Positions 63,871 through 64,000 of a stretch of 64,000 nt of DNA are shown here, in pieces; the first letter of the stretch is position 1, and each line of letters begins with the position of its first letter. This DNA comes from Desulfogranum mediterraneum DSM 13871 (lineage in GTDB: Bacteria > Desulfobacterota > Desulfobulbia > Desulfobulbales > Desulfobulbaceae): NCBI RefSeq assembly GCF_000429965.1, contig NZ_AUCW01000004.1, positions 62,001 to 126,000 on the forward strand, in the 5' to 3' direction. The translations under genes and the position numbers were made by a program. Under the pieces are notes generated by a model. The model ran no database searches. It was not told the DNA's origin and was given only the letters and a program-made list of their open reading frames with translations.

Positions 63871-64000
63871 CGATAGAGTGAACGAGTGGCTCCCATCAGG
63901 GGCGAGGGGGTGAAGATGACGGTCGAGGTGCTAATCTGGTACCCCTAGTTGAGCCTGGACAGACCGGATTGCGAAGGCCTGTATTTCCGTTTAAAGCTCT

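Overview
The window comes from a strictly anaerobic, Gram-negative, probably sulfate-reducing bacterium of the Desulfobacterota (Desulfobulbales-like). This is inferred from gene content, not from a database match. The supporting genes are a complete membrane-bound Hyb-type uptake [NiFe] hydrogenase (HybO-A-B-C-D order), an anaerobic CO dehydrogenase (CooS) with CooC and a CooA-type regulator, a GlcD/GlcF-type D-lactate dehydrogenase, a LutC plus fused LutB-LutA-type L-lactate dehydrogenase, sigma54-dependent two-component control, and LptF and OmpA envelope genes. Most of the sequence is GC-rich. The stretch from about 8.4 to 11.7 kb is visibly AT-richer and looks acquired.

Layout. 0.2-3 kb: an orphan LivK-like binding protein with a strong terminator, and a Cys-rich ferredoxin. 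3.8-6.8 kb: a D-lactate dehydrogenase pair (GlcD/GlcF type) behind a near-consensus sigma70 promoter that overlaps a PdhR/LldR-type operator. 7.4-11.9 kb: a PilZ protein, a broken GGDEF gene end, a CPA2 antiporter, AT-rich DNA with foldback repeats, and tRNA-Pro(CGG). 11.9-16.8 kb: HU, LarE, PheA and Uup. 16.9-22.6 kb: an amino-acid ABC transporter (binding protein, permease, ATPase, permease) in one operon with a second GlcD-like oxidase and an aminotransferase. 22.6-28 kb: MoaA, TsaD, RsmA, a DUF2062 protein and an iron-containing alcohol dehydrogenase.

28.2-38.8 kb is a metabolic and regulatory block. A sensor kinase with a periplasmic ABC-substrate-binding-like domain and a sigma54-dependent response regulator are followed by a -24/-12 promoter, a TRAP transporter (DctPQM) and the LutC/LutBA lactate oxidation genes. 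The likely reading is a transporter and L-lactate dehydrogenase switched on by the adjacent two-component system. 38.9-42.5 kb, on the minus strand, holds cooA-like, cooS and cooC, with a perfect 18-bp palindrome of CooA-site form upstream of cooS. 42.8-45.4 kb: Ssb, an SPL-family radical SAM protein and a GT2 glycosyltransferase. 45.8-52.5 kb: RNase G, an M23 peptidase, an LptF permease with an unusual C-terminal Cys motif, a YbhN-like flippase-fold protein and a GT9 glycosyltransferase. 52.7-60 kb: an OmpA/YiaD-like lipoprotein, a 9-bp tandem repeat, a mono-heme lipoprotein and hybOABCD. 60.2-63.9 kb: a REC-PAS-GGDEF regulator overlapping a hybrid histidine kinase.

Together the genes describe an organism that oxidises lactate (both enantiomers), H2, CO and amino acids or 2-hydroxy acids, and passes electrons to the quinone pool or to respiratory complexes outside the window. 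A family of roughly 140-bp intergenic repeats with inverted ends (at least three copies) is scattered between the housekeeping genes. No rRNA, CRISPR array, complete insertion sequence or replication origin was seen.
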